From Bacteroidia bacterium (GTDB taxonomy: Bacteria > Bacteroidota > Bacteroidia > Bacteroidales > CAJPTX01), in assembly GCA_905373625.1 (NCBI GenBank), contig CAJPTS010000118.1:1-5911 (forward strand): a DNA stretch of 5,911 nt, given 5' to 3'. Made by a program: the position numbers and the translations under genes. Shown here piece by piece: positions 1-5,911 of the stretch. The notes beneath the pieces are model-generated. The model saw only the letters and a list, made by a program, of their open reading frames with translations, was not told where the DNA came from and did no database searches. The number at the start of each line of letters is the position of its first letter. Position 1 is the stretch's first letter.

Positions 1-701
1 CGCTTACAGAACAGGCAGATCCTGCAAACAGGATGCGTGTAGTTGCCATTAGCGATGTACATTTAGGCTACGGCATCAATAAAAGCATGCTCAAGAAATA
101 TATCTCACTCATCAATGAGCAAAAGCCTGATCTCATTCTCATTGGGGGAGATCTGATAGATATGTCTGTGCGACCCCTTTGGGAAGAAAAAATGCAGGAG
201 GAGCTCAATAAGCTGAGCGCTCCACTTGGCGTTTATACGGTGCTAGGAAATCACGAATATATCAGTGGGCGCGAGGCTGCCACGCAGTTTATCAGAAGCA
301 CAAATATTACACTGCTACGAGATAGTGTAATAAAATTGCCCAACGGAGTACAGATCGTGGGGCGTGATGACAGGAGTAATCCCACACGTCAATCAATTAC
401 AGACCTACTTGCACAAACAGACACGGCAACGCCAGTCTTTGTTCTAGATCACCAACCCGCCAATGACGAGGTGGAGCAAATGGTAAATACTGGGCGCGCA
501 AGCTTCTCCTTTTTCGGGCACACCCACAAAGGGCAAATTTGGCCGCTCAATTACGTCACCGCGTTAGTATACAAACAAGACTACGGTTATCAGCTAAGCA
601 ATTCCACGCACCTATACGTATCTTCGGGATTAGGCTTGTGGGGACCACCCTTCAGAATAGGTACAGACAGCGAAATAGTGGTAATTGACTTTACCTTTTA
701 G
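1..701 (+). CDS. Metallophosphoesterase (calcineurin-like, YkuE/YaeI type), 5'-truncated by the window edge
   Basis: Binuclear-metal phosphoesterase; the substrate cannot be told from sequence. All family motifs are visible, numbered from the Met at 33: D8-x-H10 in SDVHLG, GGDLID with D40 and D43, GNHE at 72-75, H140 in LDHQP, and GHTHKGQ at 162-168. The tail (YVSSGLG...PPFR...EIVVIDF) matches YkuE/YaeI-like proteins. The frame is open from position 3 to the Met at 33 (residues LTEQADPANR), and in this family the core typically follows N-terminal membrane helices, with the D-x-H strand placed just as it is here. I therefore infer that the real start is upstream of the window and that ATG 33 is internal. 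The product is probably membrane-anchored, with its catalytic domain outside or at the membrane; this is inference. The stop is TAG at 699-701. It converges on the minus-strand module. Confidence 0.9.
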   Translation, partial: LTEQADPANRMRVVAISDVHLGYGINKSMLKKYISLINEQKPDLILIGGDLIDMSVRPLWEEKMQEELNKLSAPLGVYTVLGNHEYISGREAATQFIRSTNITLLRDSVIKLPNGVQIVGRDDRSNPTRQSITDLLAQTDTATPVFVLDHQPANDEVEQMVNTGRASFSFFGHTHKGQIWPLNYVTALVYKQDYGYQLSNSTHLYVSSGLGLWGPPFRIGTDSEIVVIDFTF

Positions 702-713
702 GGGTGTTTCTTC

Positions 714-743
714 GGAATTGGGGATAATTTTCCTCAATGTTCC
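714..743 (+). terminator. Possible hairpin terminator just after the metallophosphoesterase stop
   Basis: GGAATTGGGGA (714-724) can pair with TCCTCAA (731-737) and TTCC (740-743), with a 2-nt bulge and one G·U pair, around the loop TAATTT. It starts 12 nt after the stop codon, where a terminator is expected. No U-tract follows, so an intrinsic terminator is only a weak call; it may instead protect the 3' end of the mRNA. Confidence 0.3.
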
Positions 744-841
744 CTTGACGATTCATAGATTACAATAACGGATGCTTTGTCTGAAAATACCAGAGTTGTC
801 TCCTATTGTATCGAAATGGGGTAAAATGATGCATACGAAAT

Positions 842-861
842 AACCTTCCGCTGGGAAGGTT
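842..861. terminator. Perfect 8-bp hairpin in the convergent spacer
   Basis: AACCTTCC (842-849), loop GCTG (850-853), GGAAGGTT (854-861): a perfect 8-bp stem. Read on the minus strand it lies 78 nt past the stop of the nuclease-like gene (939) and is followed by ATTTCG, which is only weakly U-rich. On the plus strand it is followed by TCAGAGG. It may end transcription of the minus-strand module, or from both sides. The spacer 702-938 shows no other gene that I can support. Confidence 0.35.
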
Positions 862-938
862 TCAGAGGAGATTTTAAAGGAAATGGCTTGTTAAGCTTGA
901 AAAGATGGCTCGTGGTAAAGGCTAATTTTGCGATATTC

Positions 939-1541
939 TCAGAATGTTATGTTTTGAGTATCTTGGAAAGTTGCAGTATTACCCATATGAATTTGCAATT
1001 TATATTGAGCAAATACATTCATAAGTTCTTCAGGAGAAAATGCTGTGGCTCCGATAGTATCAAGCAACGGACAACTAATCAAACCAAAGAGATTTCGTTC
1101 TTCAATAGGACATTCATTCTTAGATAGCTGAAAGACTGTATCTGTTATCTGCTTGAGAGCGTGCTCTTTATATCTTTGCCAAGAGTCAGCATTGCTGCTG
1201 TACTTTATTTCGACTAATAATAACGCATCTCCCGTATTGTCTGAAGTGGGGAATAATATTGCATCACATTGCCCGATGCCTTGCTTAGAGCCCTAAGCAT
1301 TGCGTTTTAAACCTAAAGAAATTATTTCCTGAGGTTCGTTAGAATCTATTTTGACTGCATATAATAGAGATATGTTTTTCGGCATACTAGTATATACACG
1401 GCATCCTCCTGTTCGAGGCGGAATGAGTTCGTTATGCTTCGTAAAATACGCTCCATCCCAATCTATAATCCACCAGATGGAGGAAGGTGGATGTTGTTGC
1501 CAATTACTACTTACCTTCAGGTTTTCCAGTGATGTTTTCAT
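939..1541 (-). pseudogene. PD-(D/E)XK nuclease-like protein, interrupted by an in-frame TAG
   Basis: The ATG at 1541 opens a frame of 82 codons that hits TAG at 1293-1295. The same frame then continues for 117 sense codons to TGA at 939-941, giving 200 positions with one amber at codon 83. The downstream part reads like real protein. It has GIGQCDAILF (D93), a hydrophobic strand LLLVEIK (E111-x-K113), then a helix with W121 and ALKQITDT. This D...ExK plus helix-Gln layout is the core of PD-(D/E)XK nucleases, so a DNA- or RNA-cutting role is likely but inferred from motifs only. No in-frame ATG or GTG lies between the TAG and the ExK motif, so the catalytic part would not be made separately. 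As read, only an 82-aa N-terminal fragment (1293-1541) is produced. An in-frame TAA 15 nt upstream makes ATG 1541 the first available start. It overlaps the ATPase gene by 35 nt in another frame, indicating a two-gene operon with coupled translation. A sequencing error (for example CAG read as TAG) or readthrough remains possible. Confidence 0.68.
1293..1295 (-). other. In-frame amber codon inside the nuclease-like gene
   Basis: Minus-strand context is AAT GCT TAG GGC TCT. The codon separates ...GLKRNA from GSKQGIGQCD in one unbroken frame, with no length change. One base substitution would restore a sense codon such as CAG (Gln), AAG, GAG, TGG or TCG. No special readthrough signal is evident downstream. 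Confidence 0.7.
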
Positions 1542-2763
1542 TAGGAAGTAGTTTTAGGAGTTGGAACATCTCTTCATGATTCTTTTGGAACTCAATGTTG
1601 AAAAAATCTTGCGTCAACAAGCTCGTGTCAGAATGCTGTAGAGATTCAATCTTCCCATTTTTAAGCAACCAAAGTCCCACCTCGGCGGGGTTAATTCTTG
1701 TTGTGTCTGAAAGTTTCTCGATAGCAGCGCTATTCTTTTCCTCAACCAATCCTGCCAATATGCAATTATTTAAGGCATACAAAATATAGGGACTATGAGT
1801 TGTGATGATAAGTGTATGTTGATGCTTCGTATCCTGAGATAGGTAGGATACGAGGTGTTTTAGCAGCCCTCTTTGGGTAGAGGGGTACAGATTCTGTTCT
1901 GGCTCTTCTACTATAAGATGCGTACAGCCATAGTCTGCTTGATAACCAAGCTTCTCCCATAGCTCATTTCGTCTCTTTTCCATAGTCTTTATTCTGGTCT
2001 TTTTCCCTCTTTCAGCGAGTTCATCTACGGTGTACGCTAGGTCGGGTGCTAGCTTTTTCATATGTCTAATCTCATCAGGACTATAGTTGCGTTCTGTATG
2101 GTAAACAGACACCATAACCGCCTCTGAGACCAGCAAGAGAGGAAGCAAAGATTGTTGCCCACTAGATCCTGCCTGAAGAGCTACCTCATTGTCTGCAACT
2201 CGGATTATATCCCGTTCCTCACTTTCTTTATAACGATATGAAAATGATAAGTCAGGTAGATCTACTTCAAAGTTGTTCCTTCGCTGATACGAAGATTTTG
2301 CTGCATGCCAGTCATGTAGAAAGCCAACCGTACTATTGTAAGTCTCTGCGTATTTACTAATGTTCGCAATGCTTGCTACAAAATTTCGCTCGGCAGGTAT
2401 ATACTCAATCTTTGCGTTGCGATAAAGCTCCTTATTCTTTTTCTTTTCGTATACTGTTTTAGGTGTGCGTTTCCCTGTTTCATATTTCATACTAATTACA
2501 CACCACGGGCTTTCATAGACTATTTCAGCATCAGGATTACTAAAATAGTTTTTATCCATGTTGTGGAAATCCAATAAGCCTTGGTAAAAATCATATTCCT
2601 CGCCCATTGTGATGAATTTTTTTTCTGCCCACAATGCTTGAGAGATAATCTTGGCAATGGTACTTTTACCCGTAGATTGTGGTCCCATGAACACATTGAT
2701 ACGTTTAATCTCTAAGTGAACTTCCTTCAGAGGACCTACATATCTAATTGTTATACTTGGCAT
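1507..2763 (-). CDS. ABC/AAA-type ATPase (SMC/OLD-like nucleotide-binding fold), likely sensor of a two-gene defence-like module
   Basis: A 418-aa soluble ATPase with every motif of the ABC/SMC-like class: Walker A GPQSTGKST at 27-35, a middle block EYIPAERNF at 120-128, an ABC-signature-like SSGQQS at 200-205, Walker B LIVEEPEQNLYP at 283-294 with catalytic Glu E286/E287, and the switch His in TTHSPY at 321-326. The segment at about 220-275 is charged and helical (ERGKKTRIKTMEKRR) and could be a short coiled-coil-like insert. There are no membrane segments. The start at 2763 fits the family: the protein begins directly with the first strand leading into Walker A. There is no Shine-Dalgarno site, but an A-rich leader (GCAAAATAAATACATA) precedes the ATG, as is common in Bacteroidota. 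Related ATPases (AAA_15/AAA_21, OLD and PtuA/AriA-like) often act with a nuclease effector encoded next door; here the overlapping downstream gene is nuclease-like. The motifs look intact, so only the partner appears broken. Lower GC than the flanking genes suggests horizontal gain. The function is inferred from family and context. Confidence 0.87.
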   Translation of the reverse strand: MPSITIRYVGPLKEVHLEIKRINVFMGPQSTGKSTIAKIISQALWAEKKFITMGEEYDFYQGLLDFHNMDKNYFSNPDAEIVYESPWCVISMKYETGKRTPKTVYEKKKNKELYRNAKIEYIPAERNFVASIANISKYAETYNSTVGFLHDWHAAKSSYQRRNNFEVDLPDLSFSYRYKESEERDIIRVADNEVALQAGSSGQQSLLPLLLVSEAVMVSVYHTERNYSPDEIRHMKKLAPDLAYTVDELAERGKKTRIKTMEKRRNELWEKLGYQADYGCTHLIVEEPEQNLYPSTQRGLLKHLVSYLSQDTKHQHTLIITTHSPYILYALNNCILAGLVEEKNSAAIEKLSDTTRINPAEVGLWLLKNGKIESLQHSDTSLLTQDFFNIEFQKNHEEMFQLLKLLPNENITGKPEGK

Positions 2764-2879
2764 TATGTATTTATTTTGCTGGCGTCATACCTTTAATACA
2801 ACTCTCCGTTCAGTTGTCTGAAATTACAACGAGTAGGAAGTCCATCTCAACTTTGTGCTAATCAACATTTCAACTCACA

Positions 2880-2887
2880 CAAATATA
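2880..2887 (-). promoter_or_regulatory. Putative Bacteroidetes -7 box for the ATPase/nuclease operon
   Basis: Read on the minus strand this is TATATTTG, an exact match to TAnnTTTG. It lies about 115 nt upstream of the ATPase start. I see no TTG-type -33 element at the usual 19-21 bp spacing, so support rests on one short box in AT-rich DNA. Confidence 0.35.
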
Positions 2888-2910
2888 ATCTAGTTGTATC
2901 AATCTAGTTG
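2887..2910. repeat. Short tandem duplication, period 14 bp
   Basis: AATCTAGTTG occurs at 2887-2896 and again at 2901-2910, separated by TATC. It lies directly next to the minus-strand -7 box, so it could be a pair of binding sites or a piece of a degenerate repeat. Confidence 0.5.
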
Positions 2911-2920
2911 CTGTCATTCT

Positions 2921-3029
2921 AAAGTTGTATACGTTAAGGTAGCTATCACTTCTTACTGAGGTTACCTCGTTTGCTTGCAATACTTGTACGAGATAGTAGC
3001 TTTTTGTGGTTTGAAAATTGTATACGTTA
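2921..3029. repeat. Pair of direct repeats (AAA[G/A]TTGTATACGTTA) between the divergent genes
   Basis: Copies at 2921-2936 and 3014-3029 match at 15 of 16 bases, including an identical 12-mer TTGTATACGTTA, with starts 93 bp apart. Weaker similarity extends about 16 bases to the left of each copy (both begin with TAG at 2905 and 2997). Between them is a small palindrome, GAGGTTACCTC (2958-2968). The rest of the 403-bp spacer 2764-3166 holds promoter-like boxes but no gene I can support. The repeats could be operator sites or remains of an intergenic repeat family. Confidence 0.6.
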
Positions 3030-3071
3030 CACTTGGTAAGTTTTATAGTGCGCATTCCCCTTCTAATTGTT

Positions 3072-3079
3072 TAGCTTTG
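3072..3079 (+). promoter_or_regulatory. Putative Bacteroidetes -7 box for the Ca2+-ATPase gene
   Basis: TAGCTTTG matches TAnnTTTG exactly and lies 87 bp upstream of the ATPase start, leaving a leader of about 80 nt. No convincing -33 TTG is present at 19-21 bp, so this is a partial promoter match. Confidence 0.4.
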
Positions 3080-3166
3080 TGGAGTATAAACAGATGCAGA
3101 GACGAAGCACGTTTGCAAACAACTAAGATTGCGCCACGTATAACGCAAAAGAGATTGAAAAACAGA

Positions 3167-5857
3167 ATGACACAAACACATCACTACACAGGGCTGACTG
3201 AACAAGAGGTGGCAGTTAGCCGCGAAAAATACGGTGAGAATGTGCTTACCCCTCCGAAACGTACTCCTCTCTGGATACAATATCTGGCGAAGTTTACAGA
3301 CCCGATTATTATTATACTTTTGGTGGCCTTGTTACTTTCCACAGGAGTTGCATTCTACGAATACAGTGTGGGCGAGAGCGATGTCAGTGCCTTTTTAGAA
3401 CCTGCAGGCATACTGCTCGCCGTCTTACTTGCTACGACAGTAGGCTTTTTCTTTGAGGTGAGCGCCAATAAGAAATTTGAAGTCCTCAACCAAGTAAATG
3501 ACGATACGGCGGTCAAGGTCATTCGCAACGGGAGTATTCACGAGGTCGCTAAACGAGAAGTGGTGGTGGATGATATCGTAGTACTCAGCACAGGCGAAGA
3601 AGTACCCGCTGACGGCGAGCTTATTGAAGCCGTATCCCTCCAAATCAACGAATCTACACTGACTGGTGAGCCCGTGGTTAAGAAGAGTACCGAATCAGAA
3701 GAATTTGATGCGCAAGCTACCTATCCCACAAATCACGTGCTTAAAGGTACATCTGTGGTCGATGGGCATGGTATTATGCGCGTACTATCTGTGGGCGATG
3801 CGACTGAATACGGAAAGGTGTACGAAGGTGCACAAATAGATAACTCGGTAAAAACTCCTCTGAATAAACAGCTTGATCGTCTCTCTGCGCTAATTACTAA
3901 GGTTTCATACATACTGGCAGCACTCATATTCGTAGGACGTCTCCTTACCTATTTCCACGCAGCGGGCGGCTTTGTGGTTAGTGACTGGATACTCTTCGGA
4001 GCGTACTTACTACAGACTGCCATGATCGCTGTAACCGTGATTGTGGTCGCTGTCCCCGAAGGGCTTGCCATGAGTGTTACTTTCAGTCTTGCGCTGAGTA
4101 TGAAACGTATGCTCTCCACAAATAACCTCGTACGTAAAATGCACGCGTGTGAGACAATGGGCGCTACCACCGTTATTTGTACCGATAAAACGGGTACGCT
4201 CACGCAGAATCAGATGCGTGTTTACGAGACTAAGTTTTTCAACGAAGGACAGATAAACGCTCACATCCAAGAAGGAATTGCGGTAAATACCACTGCTTTT
4301 CTCGATTTTTCCAATCCAAACCGAATAGAAGCATTGGGTAATCCCACGGAAGGAGCGCTTTTACTTTGGTTGCATGACAAAGGAGCAGATTATGAAGCCC
4401 TACGCGATGCCGCTCCGCTCATTGAGCAGCTTACATTCTCTACAGAGCGCAAGTACATGGCTACAATAGTACAGTCGGCGGTAGTGGGTAAGCGAGTTCT
4501 GTATGCGAAGGGAGCACCAGAATATTTGTTGGACTTTTGCCCCCATTTACCTCTAGCTAAAGAAGAGTTGTTTTCAGACCTCCTTGTCTACCAAAACAAA
4601 GCAATGCGTACCCTCGGGTTGGCATACCAAGTCTTAGAAGACGGGGATACAAGCGAATATATTAAAGATGGACGCTTGAACGGAGTACAACTCACATTGA
4701 TGGGCATCATTGCTATTTCTGACCCGATACGTGCAGATGTGCCCGCGGCCGTAAAAGAGTGCCTAGCGGCAGGTATAGATGTGAAAATTGTGACAGGCGA
4801 TACGCCTGGTACTGCAAAAGAGATAGGGAGGCAGGTGGGACTGTGGCGAGACAATGAACCAGAGGCTAACCAAATGACGGGGACGCAGTTTGCCGCTATG
4901 AGCGATGCCGAGTTACTCGAGCGTATCTTAGACCTAAAGATTATGTCGCGTGCTCGCCCAAGCGATAAGCAACGTTTGGTTCAACTCCTACAACAAAAAT
5001 CTCAAGTTGTAGCCGTTACAGGAGACGGCACGAACGATGCGCCTGCACTCAATGCCGCACAAGTAGGGCTATCTATGGGCGATGGGACTTCGGTAGCAAA
5101 AGAAGCAAGCGATATCACGATCTTAGACAACTCCTTTACGAGTATTACTCGCGCGGTAATGTGGGGGCGTTCACTCTATCAGAATATCCAACGGTTTATT
5201 CTGTTTCAGATGACGATAAATGTAGCCGCATGTCTTATAGTACTGCTCGGCGCATTCCTTGGCACAGAGTCTCCGCTCACTGTTACACAGATGCTATGGG
5301 TGAACCTGATTATGGATACTTTTGCGGCTATGGCATTAGCATCCTTGCCCCCAAATGAGCGAGTAATGCGAGATAAACCACGCGATCCTGCGGCGCATAT
5401 TATCACGCGCGCCATGGCACATAATATCCTCGGTGTAGGGCTTCTCTTTGTGATACTCCTTTTGGGGCTCGTACAGTATTTTAAGCACACAGATCTTACT
5501 TCATTAACGCAGTTTGACTTCGCTATCTTTGTAAGTAATTTCTGCAATTTTTCAGAGGGGACTCTTTCTCCATATGAATTATCCCTATTCTTTACTACTT
5601 TTGTATCGCTACAGTTTTGGAATATGTTTAATGCAAAGGCATTTTTAAGCGGTCGTTCCGCATTTTTCGCTCTCCGCGAGAGCAAGGGTTTTCTCGCAGT
5701 AGGGGGGATTATATTGCTAGGGCAATTCGTAATAGTTACTTTTGCTGGGAGTCTCTTTGGCATAGTTCCACTCAAAGCGGTAGACTGGGCTATTATTTTT
5801 TGTGCTACCTCGCTGGTACTCTGGGTTGGCGAATTAGTCCGTTTGTTTAGAAAATAA
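3167..5857 (+). CDS. Calcium-translocating P-type ATPase, PMCA (P2B) type
   Basis: An 896-aa inner-membrane pump expected to export Ca2+ at the cost of ATP. In order it shows: the N-terminal cation-ATPase segment (YTGLTEQEVAVSREKYGEN, 7-25); TM1-2 at about 46-64 and 78-97; the actuator with TGE at 166-168; TM3-4 at about 245-300 ending in VPEGL (P297, E298); the phosphorylated D340 in DKTGTLT; the nucleotide-binding domain with FSTERKYM (from 424) and KGAPE (K448); the hinge TGDGTNDAP (G619-D624); and a C-terminal bundle of about six helices. Ca2+ ligands of the single P2B site can be read: E298 (TM4), N713 and D717 in LWVNLIMDT (TM6), plus N685 in TM5. Length is normal for bacterial members; the calmodulin-binding tail of animal PMCAs is absent. 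I chose ATG 3167 because family similarity begins there. The frame is open back to 2975, but that part covers the repeats and the likely promoter. The preceding GATTGAAAAACAGA leader has no Shine-Dalgarno site. Confidence 0.95.
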   Translation: MTQTHHYTGLTEQEVAVSREKYGENVLTPPKRTPLWIQYLAKFTDPIIIILLVALLLSTGVAFYEYSVGESDVSAFLEPAGILLAVLLATTVGFFFEVSANKKFEVLNQVNDDTAVKVIRNGSIHEVAKREVVVDDIVVLSTGEEVPADGELIEAVSLQINESTLTGEPVVKKSTESEEFDAQATYPTNHVLKGTSVVDGHGIMRVLSVGDATEYGKVYEGAQIDNSVKTPLNKQLDRLSALITKVSYILAALIFVGRLLTYFHAAGGFVVSDWILFGAYLLQTAMIAVTVIVVAVPEGLAMSVTFSLALSMKRMLSTNNLVRKMHACETMGATTVICTDKTGTLTQNQMRVYETKFFNEGQINAHIQEGIAVNTTAFLDFSNPNRIEALGNPTEGALLLWLHDKGADYEALRDAAPLIEQLTFSTERKYMATIVQSAVVGKRVLYAKGAPEYLLDFCPHLPLAKEELFSDLLVYQNKAMRTLGLAYQVLEDGDTSEYIKDGRLNGVQLTLMGIIAISDPIRADVPAAVKECLAAGIDVKIVTGDTPGTAKEIGRQVGLWRDNEPEANQMTGTQFAAMSDAELLERILDLKIMSRARPSDKQRLVQLLQQKSQVVAVTGDGTNDAPALNAAQVGLSMGDGTSVAKEASDITILDNSFTSITRAVMWGRSLYQNIQRFILFQMTINVAACLIVLLGAFLGTESPLTVTQMLWVNLIMDTFAAMALASLPPNERVMRDKPRDPAAHIITRAMAHNILGVGLLFVILLLGLVQYFKHTDLTSLTQFDFAIFVSNFCNFSEGTLSPYELSLFFTTFVSLQFWNMFNAKAFLSGRSAFFALRESKGFLAVGGIILLGQFVIVTFAGSLFGIVPLKAVDWAIIFCATSLVLWVGELVRLFRK

Positions 5858-5868
5858 TCACTAAAAAT

Positions 5869-5874
5869 AGGAGG
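5869..5874 (+). promoter_or_regulatory. Strong Shine-Dalgarno site for the downstream gene
   Basis: AGGAGG lies 8 nt before the ATG at 5883. It is a perfect Shine-Dalgarno core and contrasts with the A/T-rich, site-less leaders of the other starts in this window. It supports 5883 as a real start. Confidence 0.65.
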
Positions 5875-5882
5875 TTTAGAGA

Positions 5883-5911
5883 ATGAAAGGCTTTTTAGAT
5901 CTGTACATGAA
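5883..5911 (+). CDS. Start of an unidentified gene, cut by the window end
   Basis: Only nine full codons are visible (MKGFLDLYM), too few to identify the protein. The case for a gene is the strong AGGAGG 8 nt upstream and the short 25-bp gap after the Ca2+-ATPase stop, which suggests co-transcription with the pump. Confidence 0.65.

Noticed and set aside
888..1127. Plus-strand 79-codon frame starting with TTG
   Set aside because: Most of it is antisense to the 3' half of the nuclease-like gene, which has the better protein character. The frame has no ATG start and no recognisable motif.
1280..1300. A frameshift rather than a nonsense change in the nuclease-like gene
   Set aside because: The sequence before and after the TAG is in the same frame and the total length from ATG to TGA is a multiple of three, so no insertion or deletion is needed.
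1351..1551. Plus-strand 66-codon frame
   Set aside because: It is antisense to the first part of the nuclease-like gene and shows no motif.
2887..3029. A CRISPR array or insertion-sequence ends
   Set aside because: There are only two imperfect copies per repeat, spacing is irregular, and no cas or transposase gene is present.
2870..3055. Minus-strand 61-codon frame in the divergent spacer
   Set aside because: Its translation mainly reflects the DNA repeats (NVYNF twice) and shows no domain. It is more likely a by-product of the repeats than a gene.
2975..3166. A 64-codon in-frame extension upstream of the Ca2+-ATPase start
   Set aside because: It covers one of the spacer repeats and the putative -7 box, its translation has no P-type ATPase character, and family similarity begins at the Met at 3167.
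5206..5775. Minus-strand 189-codon frame
   Set aside because: It is fully antisense to the C-terminal membrane part of the Ca2+-ATPase. Its basic, Ser/Arg-rich composition fits a shadow of that gene.

Overview
The window looks like a piece of a Bacteroidota chromosome, probably Bacteroidales. Protein-coding starts are mostly led by A/T-rich stretches rather than Shine-Dalgarno sites, two matches to the Bacteroidetes -7 promoter box (TAnnTTTG) sit in the divergent intergenic region, and the overall coding style fits. A Porphyromonas-like host is a guess, not something the sequence proves.

Layout: (1) 1-701, plus strand, the 3' part of a metallophosphoesterase gene whose 5' end lies outside the window. 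(2) 702-938, a short convergent spacer with two hairpins. (3) 939-2763, minus strand, a two-gene module: a 418-aa ABC/AAA-type (SMC-like) ATPase at 1507-2763, and a second gene at 939-1541 that overlaps its end by 35 nt. The second gene is a 200-codon frame broken by one in-frame TAG at 1293-1295. Past the TAG the same frame runs on for 117 codons and carries a D...E-x-K pattern typical of PD-(D/E)XK nucleases. (4) 2764-3166, a 403-bp divergent spacer with short diverged repeats and putative promoter boxes facing both ways. (5) 3167-5857, plus strand, a complete 896-aa P-type Ca2+-ATPase of the PMCA (P2B) type. (6) From 5883, the first codons of an unidentified gene, probably co-transcribed with the Ca2+-ATPase.

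The most interesting part is the ATPase plus nuclease-like pair. This architecture (ABC-type ATPase sensor with a small nuclease effector) resembles known anti-phage modules such as Septu or PARIS in general logic, but the effector here is not a recognisable HNH or TOPRIM protein. The module is visibly more AT-rich than the genes on both sides and lies between two ordinary chromosomal genes, which suggests acquisition as a cassette. The amber codon, placed before the predicted catalytic core, suggests that the effector is inactivated in this genome, unless it is read through or is a sequencing error.
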